64,000 bases of DNA from G963664115 sp965216035 (GTDB lineage: Bacteria > Acidobacteriota > Terriglobia > 20CM-2-55-15): NCBI GenBank assembly GCA_965216035.1, contig CBDCFM010000017.1, positions 310,001 through 374,000 on the forward strand, read 5' to 3'. The notes under the pieces were generated by a model that did no database searches, was not told the DNA's origin, and was given only the letters and a program-made list of their open reading frames with translations. Positions 8,648 through 17,302 of the stretch are shown one piece after another (position 1 is the stretch's first letter; every line of letters begins with the position of its first letter). The translations under genes and the position numbers were made by a program.

Positions 8648-11113
8648 TCAAGGTAACACCGTGAGAGTCCGTTCAGCAGGTCCCGGTAAGAACGGCGTTG
8701 GGCGACCGACTTCCCAATCGGCGTGACCGGCACCATAGTACGGCGAACGCGGATGACCGCTCTGCCCGCCCGGCATGTGAAAATACCCAGCCGACTCGTC
8801 GCCCGGGCTAACGGCGAAGCGCTCCGATGCCCCGTGTGCGCGCTGCTGCACGCGCGGCATCTGTGTATCACCGGGAAGCGCCTCGGGAGACAGATCGATC
8901 CATCGCGACAACCACCCCACCGCCGAGCTGAGCGGATGTCGCAGCCACACTGTGTTCGACTCGCCCCAGGTGCGCCCTGCCAGCTCGGTGGGCTCAGTCA
9001 CATTCATCTGTTCCAGCAGCTCGTCGAGCACTTTGACCTTCAGGTCCCGCCAGGAATCAAATGTTGGATCCAGAAGGTGCGGTGGTTCCTCCGTGACGAG
9101 CGGCCACGCCCAGTGTTCACTCCTGACATCGGTATAGACCCAGGATGGATCGCTGGCACGGACTTCAGCTCCCAGCGCGGCGATCATACGGGCGATCAAT
9201 CGATCGCGCCAGCGGTGGACTATCCTGTAGCCGACGGATTCCACCGCTGCACGCCCGCCCCAGTTGCGTACCTCTTCTCTGGTGGCGCGATGTATGGGTG
9301 TAGTGTCGTGATCGAGCAGCAGCAGAAGCTGGTCGCGCCATCGTGACAGAAACCGCGCTTCGTCGTCGAGCTGGATTGTTAACATGTCGCCGATAGATGC
9401 GTTCTCCAGAGCCATCAGGCGGTCCCGGATTTGGCTGGCTCGCGCACCCAAGTAGTAGCCCCCGTCACCGATCTGGTCGAGCATCTCGCCGGTCACCACT
9501 CGCCCGTTCGCCGTCCAGATGCGCCCGTCCGGCGGGTTGACGACAACAGGGTATTCATCGGGCTCCAGCCAGCCCTCCCATGCACTGCCTTCGGCGGAAT
9601 AGGACACGGAGTTGGTGTCGACACGGCGCGGCACGGCACCCATGATCGTCCACCCGATATTCCCGTCGCTATCGGCAACGACGAAGTTTGTCTGAGGGCT
9701 TCCAGAGGACTGCGCGATCTCAAGAGCTTCTTCCACAGTCCTGGCCTCGGCCAACTCAATGAAGTTTAGAGCGTACCCGCGCGAATCATGCGCCACCCAG
9801 CGTCCCGCATATGGAGTCCCGTCGGGCGACTCCCCCAGCACGGGTCCCCAGATTGTGCGACGGAAGGTGAACTCATGGTCCTCATCGTGGGCGACCTCGA
9901 TGGGCGACGAAACGGTTTCGAACTCCATCCAGCCTTCGGGAGTTAGGTAGCGGTTCGGATCCTCGGGATCGAGTTCGAGCACAATCAGGTCGATCCAATC
10001 GCCAAAGCTGTTGGTCAGTCCCCACGCAACGTGTTCGTTACTGCCGGCTACAACCGCGGGAAGTCCCGGGAGTGTCACGCCAGTTACTCGGCGACCACCG
10101 CTTTCCAGCGAGACCCGAAACCATATCGACGGCACGCCAAGATCGAGGTGCATATCGTTAGCGACGATCGCACGGCCGGTTTCGGTTTCAGACGCTGCAA
10201 CGGCCCAGTTATTCGAACCGGCTGGTCGTAGCTGTTCAAGGACAGGCCCGGTGTTTGTTGCAAACAGATCACGAGGTAGAGACCGCAGGTCGAATACGTC
10301 TGCTGAAGGAATAGTGGCCGGAGGACCGCTATCACCGATGAGAGGAGCATCCCACACCGTGGCCGATGGATACAGAAAATCGGCGAATTCTGTCGGTAGC
10401 ACGCCGCGGGCCACAAGTTCGTCAAGCTTCACAGGCAACGCATGATCTTGCAGATCGAAAAACATCGCACCCAGTACCAGAATAGAATCCACTTCCACCC
10501 ACGGCACTGGATCCCCACGCAATAGCAGGTACTCAAACGGCTTCGCCCCGAGCGCCCCCAGTCCTGCGTTCACACCTTCGGTATACGCGGCCAGTAGCAA
10601 TCTGTATTCACTGGGAGCGGCACGCACAACACGCTCGGCGGTTTGTCGCAGGAGGTGGACCCTTCGCTGTTCGTCGACCCCCAGCGCGCTGGGACCGACC
10701 AAGGCAGAGAGCTCTCCGGAGGCAGCCCGACGTATCAGATCCATCTGGAAAAAGCGCTCTTGGGCGTGGACGAACCCCAACGTCCGAGCTTCGTCGGTCG
10801 CGTTCGCTGAACGGATGGTTGCCACGCCGAGGGAGTCGCGCTCGACAGTCGCCCCCGACGATAGCCCCTCTATTTGGACTTCGCCGTCGTAGATCGGAAG
10901 GCTCGCGTTGATCTCGGACCAGATCCAGCCGGCCGTGACCGAACCGGCTAAGACTATGACGACAGCGATCCCACCAACAACCTTCAGAGTCTTTCGCACG
11001 ATTGGCACGACAGGAGTGAGTGTATCGGGATTCAAGGGGGTTGGCGATGGTTTTGAGTGCCTCGTGCCTGGCACATCGGAACGTTCGGAAGTGGACAATT
11101 TACCGGACGCCAA
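8648..11113 (-). CDS. penicillin acylase family (Ntn-hydrolase) protein
   Basis: An 821-residue membrane-anchored or periplasmic N-terminal-nucleophile hydrolase, S45 family. An N-terminal transmembrane or signal segment covers about residues 40-66. GFVHAQERFFQMDLIRR lies near 115 in the alpha chain. The autoprocessing site and nucleophile are GSNNW, with Ser at about residue 300. NFVVADSDGNIGW lies near 470, and GGQSGHPRSPYYGAGHADWE near the C-terminus. Family members cleave amides such as beta-lactam side chains or acyl-homoserine lactones; the substrate here is unknown. The first in-frame start is TTG at 11113. A GTG near residue 38, just before RKTLKVVGG, is an alternative. Confidence 0.88.
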   Translation of the reverse strand: MASGKLSTSERSDVPGTRHSKPSPTPLNPDTLTPVVPIVRKTLKVVGGIAVVIVLAGSVTAGWIWSEINASLPIYDGEVQIEGLSSGATVERDSLGVATIRSANATDEARTLGFVHAQERFFQMDLIRRAASGELSALVGPSALGVDEQRRVHLLRQTAERVVRAAPSEYRLLLAAYTEGVNAGLGALGAKPFEYLLLRGDPVPWVEVDSILVLGAMFFDLQDHALPVKLDELVARGVLPTEFADFLYPSATVWDAPLIGDSGPPATIPSADVFDLRSLPRDLFATNTGPVLEQLRPAGSNNWAVAASETETGRAIVANDMHLDLGVPSIWFRVSLESGGRRVTGVTLPGLPAVVAGSNEHVAWGLTNSFGDWIDLIVLELDPEDPNRYLTPEGWMEFETVSSPIEVAHDEDHEFTFRRTIWGPVLGESPDGTPYAGRWVAHDSRGYALNFIELAEARTVEEALEIAQSSGSPQTNFVVADSDGNIGWTIMGAVPRRVDTNSVSYSAEGSAWEGWLEPDEYPVVVNPPDGRIWTANGRVVTGEMLDQIGDGGYYLGARASQIRDRLMALENASIGDMLTIQLDDEARFLSRWRDQLLLLLDHDTTPIHRATREEVRNWGGRAAVESVGYRIVHRWRDRLIARMIAALGAEVRASDPSWVYTDVRSEHWAWPLVTEEPPHLLDPTFDSWRDLKVKVLDELLEQMNVTEPTELAGRTWGESNTVWLRHPLSSAVGWLSRWIDLSPEALPGDTQMPRVQQRAHGASERFAVSPGDESAGYFHMPGGQSGHPRSPYYGAGHADWEVGRPTPFLPGPAERTLTVLP

Positions 11114-11119
11114 TGCAAC

Positions 11120-11578
11120 TCAGTATTTCTGACCTGTGTGGAAGCCGCCTTCGCGGGTGTGGACGAGGCACCTCAGCTCACCCGGCCGCGTATATAGTCG
11201 GAGGTTTAGCGACGCTTTGCGATCAAAGCCATCATTTGATCTCGCAAGCGCGCGCAATCTGCGCGGGATGCGGTATTTGGCTTGCCGCCTGTTGAACCGC
11301 TTTGCGACGGTCACAAGTTCTTGCTGTAGAGCGTCCGAAGGCGGTACAAGCGGTGCGGTCACCTGTCGGCGCACCGCTGCGCCAGGAAACAACAGGGCTC
11401 GCCCGGGGAAAAAAGTCTGATGCAGTTTGTCTACCTGCGGCTGGGCTTTAGCCACAAAGATGTCGCGGGCCTCCTGGCTCTCCCAAAGATCCGCACGCGC
11501 GTTCTCTCTGAGGTAATCTGCGACAAGTCCCTGAATCATACCGGGCGCGGCATGCGCGGACCGCAGCCTCCTCCCCAT
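11120..11578 (-). CDS. hypothetical protein upstream of acylase (152 aa)
   Basis: A 152-codon frame ending 6 bp before the first possible acylase start, so the two could be one transcript. GGAGGAAG directly precedes the ATG. The product is basic and rich in Arg and Gln, with ADYLRENARADLWESQEARD near the N-terminus and no signal peptide or membrane segment. No family is recognised. The opposite strand also has an open frame here, so coding status is uncertain. It is favoured by the ribosome binding site and tight spacing. Confidence 0.4.
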   Translation of the reverse strand: MGRRLRSAHAAPGMIQGLVADYLRENARADLWESQEARDIFVAKAQPQVDKLHQTFFPGRALLFPGAAVRRQVTAPLVPPSDALQQELVTVAKRFNRRQAKYRIPRRLRALARSNDGFDRKASLNLRLYTRPGELRCLVHTREGGFHTGQKY

Positions 11579-11687
11579 CTTCCTCCACGCACAACAATAT
11601 GGCGACTCTGCACTGATATCCGAAAGCGGAACCCTGCTCTATCGCTGGTATGAATCACGCGCAGACGATAGGAGCGCGAGGAAGATC

Positions 11688-12149
11688 GTGAAGACCCTGT
11701 TAGACGGGAGTTCACAAGAACCCGAGCACGCGCAGCTGATCAACAACTATGGCTATGAGTATCTCCTGGAGCGGCGGTTCGCGGAAGCGGAGCCCTATTT
11801 CGAGCGCGCTCGGGTGCAAATGACGAAGCTGGGCCGGGCGAGTGAAATCCTCAACGTCCGCGCTAACCTCCTTACCTGTCAGCTTGGGCAGGCGTCGCCC
11901 TCTCGCTGGGAGGAACGGCTCTCAGAACTCAAGGACCTGAACCGACAGCTCTGCCGCGACCGCGACTGGCGGGCCCGCAAGACCCTTATTCTTCTGGCTC
12001 GTCATGCTGAAATGAAAGGAAATCGCCGATCAGCGATATCATTCGCTCGACGTGCGGTCCGGGCGGCGGCCGACATGCCAACCCAGCATCGCCTCGAAGA
12101 TGCTGAGTATCTCAGTCGGCTCGCAGGGAAGGTCGACTCCGAGGCGTGA
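11688..12149 (+). CDS. TPR-like repeat protein (153 aa)
   Basis: A soluble all-helical protein with tetratricopeptide-type helices. ALINNYGYEYLLERRFAEA-like and YFERARVQMTKLG blocks occupy residues 15-50, and further helix pairs run to residue 145 (MKGNRRSAISFARRAVRAAA). The start is GTG at 11688 with GAGGAA six bases upstream. TPR proteins usually mediate protein-protein contacts. No partner is evident, although ftsA follows 230 bp downstream on the same strand. Confidence 0.7.
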   Translation: MKTLLDGSSQEPEHAQLINNYGYEYLLERRFAEAEPYFERARVQMTKLGRASEILNVRANLLTCQLGQASPSRWEERLSELKDLNRQLCRDRDWRARKTLILLARHAEMKGNRRSAISFARRAVRAAADMPTQHRLEDAEYLSRLAGKVDSEA

Positions 12150-12382
12150 AAGGCATCCGAGCAACGCCTTCGAGATGGCCCTTTCCTCCTCGTCCGCAGC
12201 CGGTTGCCATCGGGTGTATCGTGGATGCGTTGTCCCTCTGAGGCAGGCAGGATGTTGGGATTGGCGCGGTCAGAACGGTGACCCGATCTTGCGTCTCCTG
12301 ATCCCGATGCGATCCGCTACCCGCGGCACGATTGGGGACGCATCGCCCGTTACGTGATTTCCGCTTTGACCGAGGCACACGC

Positions 12383-13567
12383 ATGTGGCAGCTAAAACGA
12401 CAAGTTGTGGGCCTTGATCTCGGATCGACGCGTATTCGTACCCTGATGGCGGAGGCCGAGGCGAACGGCGATATCAAGGTCACCGGGTTCGGCAATGTGC
12501 CCTCTGACGGAATCAAAAACGGGATCGTGGTCAATATTGGCGCAGCGGTTGAGGCGACCAAAGCGAGCGCTAATCAGGCGGGCGAAATGGCCCGATGCTA
12601 CATCGACGACGTTTTCTTAGGAGTTGGGGGACCACGGACCCGCGCCATAGCGACTCAGGGGCAGGTCTTAGTCAAGGGGAGGCAGGTCGGCAATGAAGAC
12701 GTGCATCGGGCAGTTCAGGCGGCCCTCGATGCTGCCGATGTCCCCGATTGCGAAATTCTCCACGTGCTTCCCGATACGTTTACCTGTGACGGCCGGGCCG
12801 GTATTGAAAACCCGATTGGATTGCGTGCCAGGGACCTCGGTGTCGATGGCCGCATTTTCATCAGTTCGACCGCGACGGCGTGGGACGCGGTGACGATCGC
12901 CAACCACGCAGGGCTCAAGGTGGCCGACACCGTTCTCAAACCGATGGCCGCTGCCGATGCAACACTGTCCGATGACGAGAAGGAAATGGGTTGCATGCTT
13001 GTCGATGTCGGTGGAGGGGAAACCGGCGTGTCGATCTATTCCAGCGGGGTGCTTCGGCATGCTGCGCTGGTGCAGATCGGGGCGAGTCGGCTTACCAGAG
13101 ACGTGGCCATCGTTTACAAGATGCCACCATCAGAGGCCGAACGGATCAAGAGAGAGTACGGTTGTGCCCGGGAGTCGATGACGGATCGGGAGGACAAGTT
13201 CGAGAGCCTGCACTATGGATCTTACGGCGTTCGCAAAATGGACCGGTCGATGTTGGCAGAAGTACTCCAACCCCGAGCCGAAGAGATCGTCGAATTCGTG
13301 CGGGCGCAGATCTCGGCCACCCGCTGTGAAGACGCTCTGGTGGCGGGTGTGGTCCTGACCGGGGGAGGAGCGCGACTGCATGCTTTCCCTGAACTCATGG
13401 GGAGCATGCTGGGCCTGCCTGTCCGTGTCGGAGCGCCCACCAGGATCAATGACGCACGTTTCCGTAAGACCGAATACGCAACGCTCGTAGGGCTCGTGGA
13501 ATACGGTCAGCGACAATACAGACGCGATGATTGGTTCACCCGGGCCTGGAGCGAGTGGGGCATCTAG
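12383..13567 (+). CDS. ftsA: cell-division protein FtsA homologue
   Basis: A 394-residue actin-like ATPase that in other bacteria tethers FtsZ to the membrane. The phosphate-1 motif VVGLDLGSTRIR is at residues 8-19. The 1C/SHS2 domain covers about 83-160. Phosphate-2 is MLVDVGGGETGVSIYSSG near 212, and the adenosine motif is VVLTGGGARLHAF near 330. The ATG at 12383 is preferred over an upstream in-frame ATG because it directly precedes the conserved core and follows GAGGC. The last residues (RDDWFTRAWSEWGI) form a short aromatic amphipathic tail that may be the membrane-targeting helix. No ftsZ, ftsQ or mur genes are adjacent, so it may be an isolated copy or paralogue. Confidence 0.85.
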   Translation: MWQLKRQVVGLDLGSTRIRTLMAEAEANGDIKVTGFGNVPSDGIKNGIVVNIGAAVEATKASANQAGEMARCYIDDVFLGVGGPRTRAIATQGQVLVKGRQVGNEDVHRAVQAALDAADVPDCEILHVLPDTFTCDGRAGIENPIGLRARDLGVDGRIFISSTATAWDAVTIANHAGLKVADTVLKPMAAADATLSDDEKEMGCMLVDVGGGETGVSIYSSGVLRHAALVQIGASRLTRDVAIVYKMPPSEAERIKREYGCARESMTDREDKFESLHYGSYGVRKMDRSMLAEVLQPRAEEIVEFVRAQISATRCEDALVAGVVLTGGGARLHAFPELMGSMLGLPVRVGAPTRINDARFRKTEYATLVGLVEYGQRQYRRDDWFTRAWSEWGI

Positions 13568-13570
13568 TGA

Positions 13571-13857
13571 CCTGTACCACCGGAATCGGGACCCGCGTTC
13601 GGGCCAAACGGCGTTGGATTCCAGGAGGCAACAACGTGACGACACGAGGTCTCGGCGACGAGTAAATGCTCCTACATTGCAAGGAGCTGACGACGACGAA
13701 GACAATGCCGATTCGCCCGAACCCTCTGGGCCGATGGGGGTTGCCGGCGATATATTTGTTACGAGCCGTCGTCGATGTGAAGACATCGACTTCCGTCTCG
13801 CGCCTCGATCTCCCCGGCAAGACCCATCGGCGCGGGTCCCAATTTGGGTGGTACAGG
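13571..13857. repeat. structured element E1 (three-way junction, copy 1)
   Basis: Three nested helices can be drawn. P1 pairs 13571-13597 with 13831-13857 (27 nt, four mismatched positions). P2 pairs 13597-13616 with 13703-13722 (a C-C and an A-A mismatch plus one G-T) and closes a 126-nt domain. P4 pairs 13731-13747 with 13814-13830 (two mismatches) and carries an 8-bp hairpin, GTCGATGT/ACATCGAC at 13771-13790. P4 abuts P1, and P1 abuts P2, making a three-way junction. Element E2 at 37015-37381 is a diverged copy with the same plan. E1 starts 3 bp after the ftsA stop. It may be a noncoding RNA or a mobile palindromic element. Confidence 0.7.
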
Positions 13858-14164
13858 CCACCAGGCAATGGCGGATAGTGCGACTGCCGGCCCATTCCGA
13901 TTGAAAACTGGACTTTGGCGAAGCGAACAATCCGCTCACCGCACCAGGATCCACCACAAGTGGGTGTTACGTGGGTTATCTTGGGCGGCTTTGGGAACAG
14001 GTGGCTATGGGAACAGAAGTCGAGGAGCATTCTTGACAAGGGCTGAAACAGGCCGACCGATTGGCGACAGGCGTCAGGAAAACACTTACCAACAACCCGT
14101 CATCGTATTCAGGGATTTTGATATGTTGATTTGTAAATCGTTCCTACCGGATCGCGAGTAAAAT
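13858..14164. other. intergenic region upstream of fpg
   Basis: About 300 bp with no credible frame. The AT-rich end (14105-14160) probably holds the fpg promoter, but no clear -35/-10 pair stands out. Confidence 0.4.
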
Positions 14165-15067
14165 GTGCCGGAGCTCCCCGACATCCAGATCTACCTGGAA
14201 GCGCTCGAAGGCTTGGTCGTCGGCCAGGTCCTTGAGCGGATACGACTGCGAAGTCCTTTCCTGGTGCGAAGCATCGATCCCCCTCTTGAGGGCTTCGACC
14301 AGTGCACGGTAGCCGGGGTGCACCGCCTCGGAAAGCGGATCGTTTTCGAGTTCGACAGCGGCAACTTTATCGTCCTCCATCTGATGATCGCAGGCCGGCT
14401 GCAGTGGAAGAAGAAAGGCGCTGGTCTGACTGGGAAGATCAGCCTCGCCGCGTTCGATTTCCGTCACGGAACCCTTCTCCTGACCGAATCTGGCAGCAAA
14501 CATCGGGCCTCACTCTATGCCGTCAACGGAGATGAAGGACTGACTACCCACGACCGCGGCGGGCTCGAAGTGCTCGAGTGCTCGTCTGCGGATTTTCGCC
14601 AACGACTGACCCGGGAGAACCACACGCTCAAGCGTGCGCTGTGCGATCCCGCGAGCTCCAGCGGGATCGGCAATGCCTATTCGGATGAAATCCTACATGC
14701 CGCAAGACTCTCACCTTTCAAGCTGACTCAGAGTCTTGATCCCGAGGAGATTCGCCGGCTCTACCGGGCCACGCGAAAGACGTTACAGGAGTGGGTTGAA
14801 CGGCTGCGTCGGCAGGCAGGAACTGCCTTCCCGAAAAAAGTCACGGCATTTCGCCCGGAAATGGCCGTACACGGAAAGTATCGTCAACCGTGCCCGGTTT
14901 GCGGAGCCCCGGTTCAGCGCATTGTCTATACAAACAACGAGACCAACTACTGTCCCTACTGCCAGACGGAAGGAAAAATCTTGAGGGACCGGGCTCTCTC
15001 GAGACTTCTCAAATCCGACTGGCCCCGTTCGATCGAAGAACTCGAGACGATACACAACGAGCGGTAA
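14165..15067 (+). CDS. mutM: formamidopyrimidine-DNA glycosylase (Fpg/MutM) family
   Basis: A 300-residue base-excision-repair enzyme that removes oxidised purines and nicks DNA. It begins MPELPD: Pro2 is the Schiff-base nucleophile once Met is removed, and Glu3 is the acid. HRLGKR near residue 55 supplies the conserved lysine. The helix-two-turn-helix region contains GIGNAYSDEIL near 170. The C-terminal zinc finger is CPVCG...CPYCQ (about 244-270), followed by the unusual extension TEGKILRDRALSRLLKSDW. The start is GTG at 14165. The extended tail and PELPD rather than PELPE suggest a divergent subgroup (Nei/Fpg-like), so lesion preference is uncertain. Confidence 0.88.
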   Translation: MPELPDIQIYLEALEGLVVGQVLERIRLRSPFLVRSIDPPLEGFDQCTVAGVHRLGKRIVFEFDSGNFIVLHLMIAGRLQWKKKGAGLTGKISLAAFDFRHGTLLLTESGSKHRASLYAVNGDEGLTTHDRGGLEVLECSSADFRQRLTRENHTLKRALCDPASSSGIGNAYSDEILHAARLSPFKLTQSLDPEEIRRLYRATRKTLQEWVERLRRQAGTAFPKKVTAFRPEMAVHGKYRQPCPVCGAPVQRIVYTNNETNYCPYCQTEGKILRDRALSRLLKSDWPRSIEELETIHNER

Positions 15068-15084
15068 CGTTTGATCCAATGGGA

Positions 15085-15222
15085 TTAGAGCAGGTAAAAG
15101 AACGCGAAGAGGAAGACCCACACCACGTCGATGAAATGCCAATACAGGCCGACGATTTCGAATCCCTCAGCGGTATAGGTCCCCGGCGACAAACCGTCAC
15201 CACTGACGCAACCGCCTCTCAA
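15085..15222 (-). pseudogene. C-terminal fragment of cytochrome c oxidase subunit III
   Basis: The minus frame ends with GFEIVGLYWHFIDVVWVFLF and then AFFYLL-stop. This is the diagnostic last transmembrane helix of aa3/caa3-type oxidase subunit III, with the conserved VxGLYWHFxDxVWxxLF pattern. Upstream of about 15222 the similarity stops and no start or earlier helices follow, so about 45 residues of a protein of at least 200 survive. No other oxidase genes are nearby. It lies tail-to-tail with fpg. I infer a rearrangement relic. Confidence 0.65.
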
Positions 15223-15344
15223 ATTTCTAAATGCTTCTAGGTGGCTCACCCCGGTATGTAAAATAGGGGACTTGAAGAAGCAGCGTCTGATCACTACCTT
15301 TGCTGCACCCGAGAACAATACCGCCGGGAAACGGGAGGAAAAAG

Positions 15345-16412
15345 ATGGCAAATCGCAGAGACTTTCTAAGAACCGTCGGTCGCGCAACCGCAGGAGCCCT
15401 AGTCCTAGGCCGTGTGCCCTGTGCCCTGGCGCAGTCGCCGCGTCAAGTGTTGGTCGACGGACGGGACGCCACCGTGGTCGACATTCACGCTCACTGTGTG
15501 TTTTTACGAGAGCTTGAGGAGAAGCTCCCCAGCGCGATGCCGGCGAGGGCCGGCCTTCCGGACCTCTTGCCTCTCGGCCCTCATCGTTTGGAAATGATGG
15601 ATGAACGGGGTATCGACATTCAGGCTCTCAGCGTGAATCAGTATTGGTGGTACACCGTGGAGCGCGATCTCGCCCGACAAATTGTGAGAATTCACGATGA
15701 GGGGCTTGAGGCATGGTGTGGCACACACCCCGACAGATTCGTTGGCTTATCGTCAGTGGCGCTGCAGTACCCCGACCTTGCGGCCGAGCAATTGGACTAT
15801 GCGGTCAATACTCTGGGCCTTCGCGGCGCATCGATTGGCGGCCACGTTGACGGCGAACAACCCACATCGGCCAAGTACGATCCGTTCTGGGCCAAAGCCG
15901 AGGAACTGGACGTCCCAGTATTCATGCATCCCAACAACGCCCTCAACATCGTTCGCGAGGGCGCCCTCGCAGGACGGGCTGATCTTGGCAACGTCATCGG
16001 GAATCCGTTGGAAACAACGGTCTTTCTTTCGCACATGATCTTCGACGGTGTTCTGGACCGATTTCCAGGTCTGAAGGTTTGTGCAGCACACGGCGGCGGT
16101 TACATACCGTCATACGTCGGTCGAACCGAAGTCGCCTGCGAGGTCAGGCCCACTGCGAATTGTGCGAACCAGAAAGACCCGAGCGAGTATCTGAGAGATC
16201 AGATTTTTGTCGACTCGATCGTTTTTGCCGAAGAAGGCCTACGTCATCTGGTGGCCGAGACTGGCGCGAGTCAAGTGGTCTACGGATCGGACCAACCCTA
16301 CAACTGGCCGGACACGATCGGTGTGATTGCTGAATCCCCGTCGTTGAGCCGCGCCGAGAAAGAGGCCATCCTTGGGGGCAACCTGATCCGGTTGCTGCGT
16401 ATTAACAGTTAG
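15345..16412 (+). CDS. Tat-exported amidohydrolase (ACMSD-like, amidohydrolase 2)
   Basis: A 355-residue metal-dependent hydrolase or decarboxylase of the amidohydrolase-2 family. The N-terminus MANRRDFLRTVGRATAGALV carries a twin-arginine motif, and cleavage is likely after ALA near residue 30, so it is probably periplasmic. Metal ligands include VVDIHAHC near 45, MHPNNAL near 190, AHGGGYIPSYVG near 245 and VVYGSDQPYNWPD near 310. The family includes aminocarboxymuconate-semialdehyde decarboxylase, and the substrate is unknown. GGGAGG lies 7-9 bases before the ATG, which is preferred over the upstream in-frame ATG at 15300. Confidence 0.88.
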   Translation: MANRRDFLRTVGRATAGALVLGRVPCALAQSPRQVLVDGRDATVVDIHAHCVFLRELEEKLPSAMPARAGLPDLLPLGPHRLEMMDERGIDIQALSVNQYWWYTVERDLARQIVRIHDEGLEAWCGTHPDRFVGLSSVALQYPDLAAEQLDYAVNTLGLRGASIGGHVDGEQPTSAKYDPFWAKAEELDVPVFMHPNNALNIVREGALAGRADLGNVIGNPLETTVFLSHMIFDGVLDRFPGLKVCAAHGGGYIPSYVGRTEVACEVRPTANCANQKDPSEYLRDQIFVDSIVFAEEGLRHLVAETGASQVVYGSDQPYNWPDTIGVIAESPSLSRAEKEAILGGNLIRLLRINS

Positions 16413-16452
16413 CATCAGAAAACTTCGAAACCTCCTGAATCTGAACACAGAT

Positions 16453-17118
16453 ATGAACGAGATCCTCGAAGCGATTGAACTTGAAACCGCCCCAGATCCG
16501 ACTACGAGCGTTATCTGGATGCACGGTCTCGGCGCCGATGGCCATGATTTTCCACCGATCGTCGAGTCGCTGGACCTGGGGCCCGTCCCAATTCGATTCG
16601 TCTTCCCCCATGCCCCCATGCGCCCGGTCACGATCAATGGTGGCTACGTCATGCGGGCATGGTATGACATCCTGAGTCCGGAATTCGGCGGGGGTGAAGA
16701 CGAGGACGGCCTCCGCGGATCTCAGCGATTGATCGATAACCTGATCGCACGTGAAGAGGAACGAGGAAGTCCGGCCCAGCGCATCGTCCTTGCAGGCTTC
16801 TCGCAAGGAGGGGCGATCTCGCTTCAAACCGGTCTCCGCCATCCGAGACGGCTGGCCGGAATCCTCGTACTGTCGGCCTACCTCCCGATTTCGCACACGC
16901 TTGCCGAAGAAGCCAGCGAAGCGAATCGCGGTCTGCCAATCCTGTTGGCCCACGGCACACATGATCCCACCGTTCCAATCGACCATGCGCGCCATTCAAG
17001 TGAGATATTGAGCGCGTTGGGTTACGCCGTCGAATGGCATGAATATGCAATGCCCCACTCGGTATCGCCCGAAGAAGTGGACGACATCGGTGCCTGGTTC
17101 AGGCAGGTTCTGGACTGA
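16453..17118 (+). CDS. carboxylesterase / phospholipase (alpha/beta hydrolase)
   Basis: A 221-residue serine esterase of the carboxylesterase/acyl-protein-thioesterase family. MHGLGADGHDF near residue 23 forms the oxyanion loop. The nucleophile elbow is GFSQGG near 115. The acid is Asp in HGTHDPTVP near 172, and the histidine is in YAMPHSVSPEE near 202. The product is full length for the family (about 215-225 aa) and cytosolic. It hydrolyses short-chain esters or lysophospholipids in known members. It lies 40 bp after the amidohydrolase and could be co-transcribed. Confidence 0.92.
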   Translation: MNEILEAIELETAPDPTTSVIWMHGLGADGHDFPPIVESLDLGPVPIRFVFPHAPMRPVTINGGYVMRAWYDILSPEFGGGEDEDGLRGSQRLIDNLIAREEERGSPAQRIVLAGFSQGGAISLQTGLRHPRRLAGILVLSAYLPISHTLAEEASEANRGLPILLAHGTHDPTVPIDHARHSSEILSALGYAVEWHEYAMPHSVSPEEVDDIGAWFRQVLD

Positions 17119-17302
17119 AAAACTGAGGGTATTGACCCGTGCGATTCCGAGGTTGGATTACCGCCGAGGTTCGGCTATACTGCGTTTGGTCTGCTATCCA
17201 CGCCACGGTATCAACCCCAGCGGGGATCTCCGTTCAAAGTTTGGATTCCTCTACGTCAACATTTTTCGGAAATCGTTGCAACCGGCTGGTACAGGAAGGG
17301 TA

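Noticed and set aside
13130..13957. 275-codon minus-strand open frame covering E1
   Set aside because: It overlaps the conserved end of ftsA on the other strand and then crosses the inverted-repeat element. Paired repeats keep frames open by chance.
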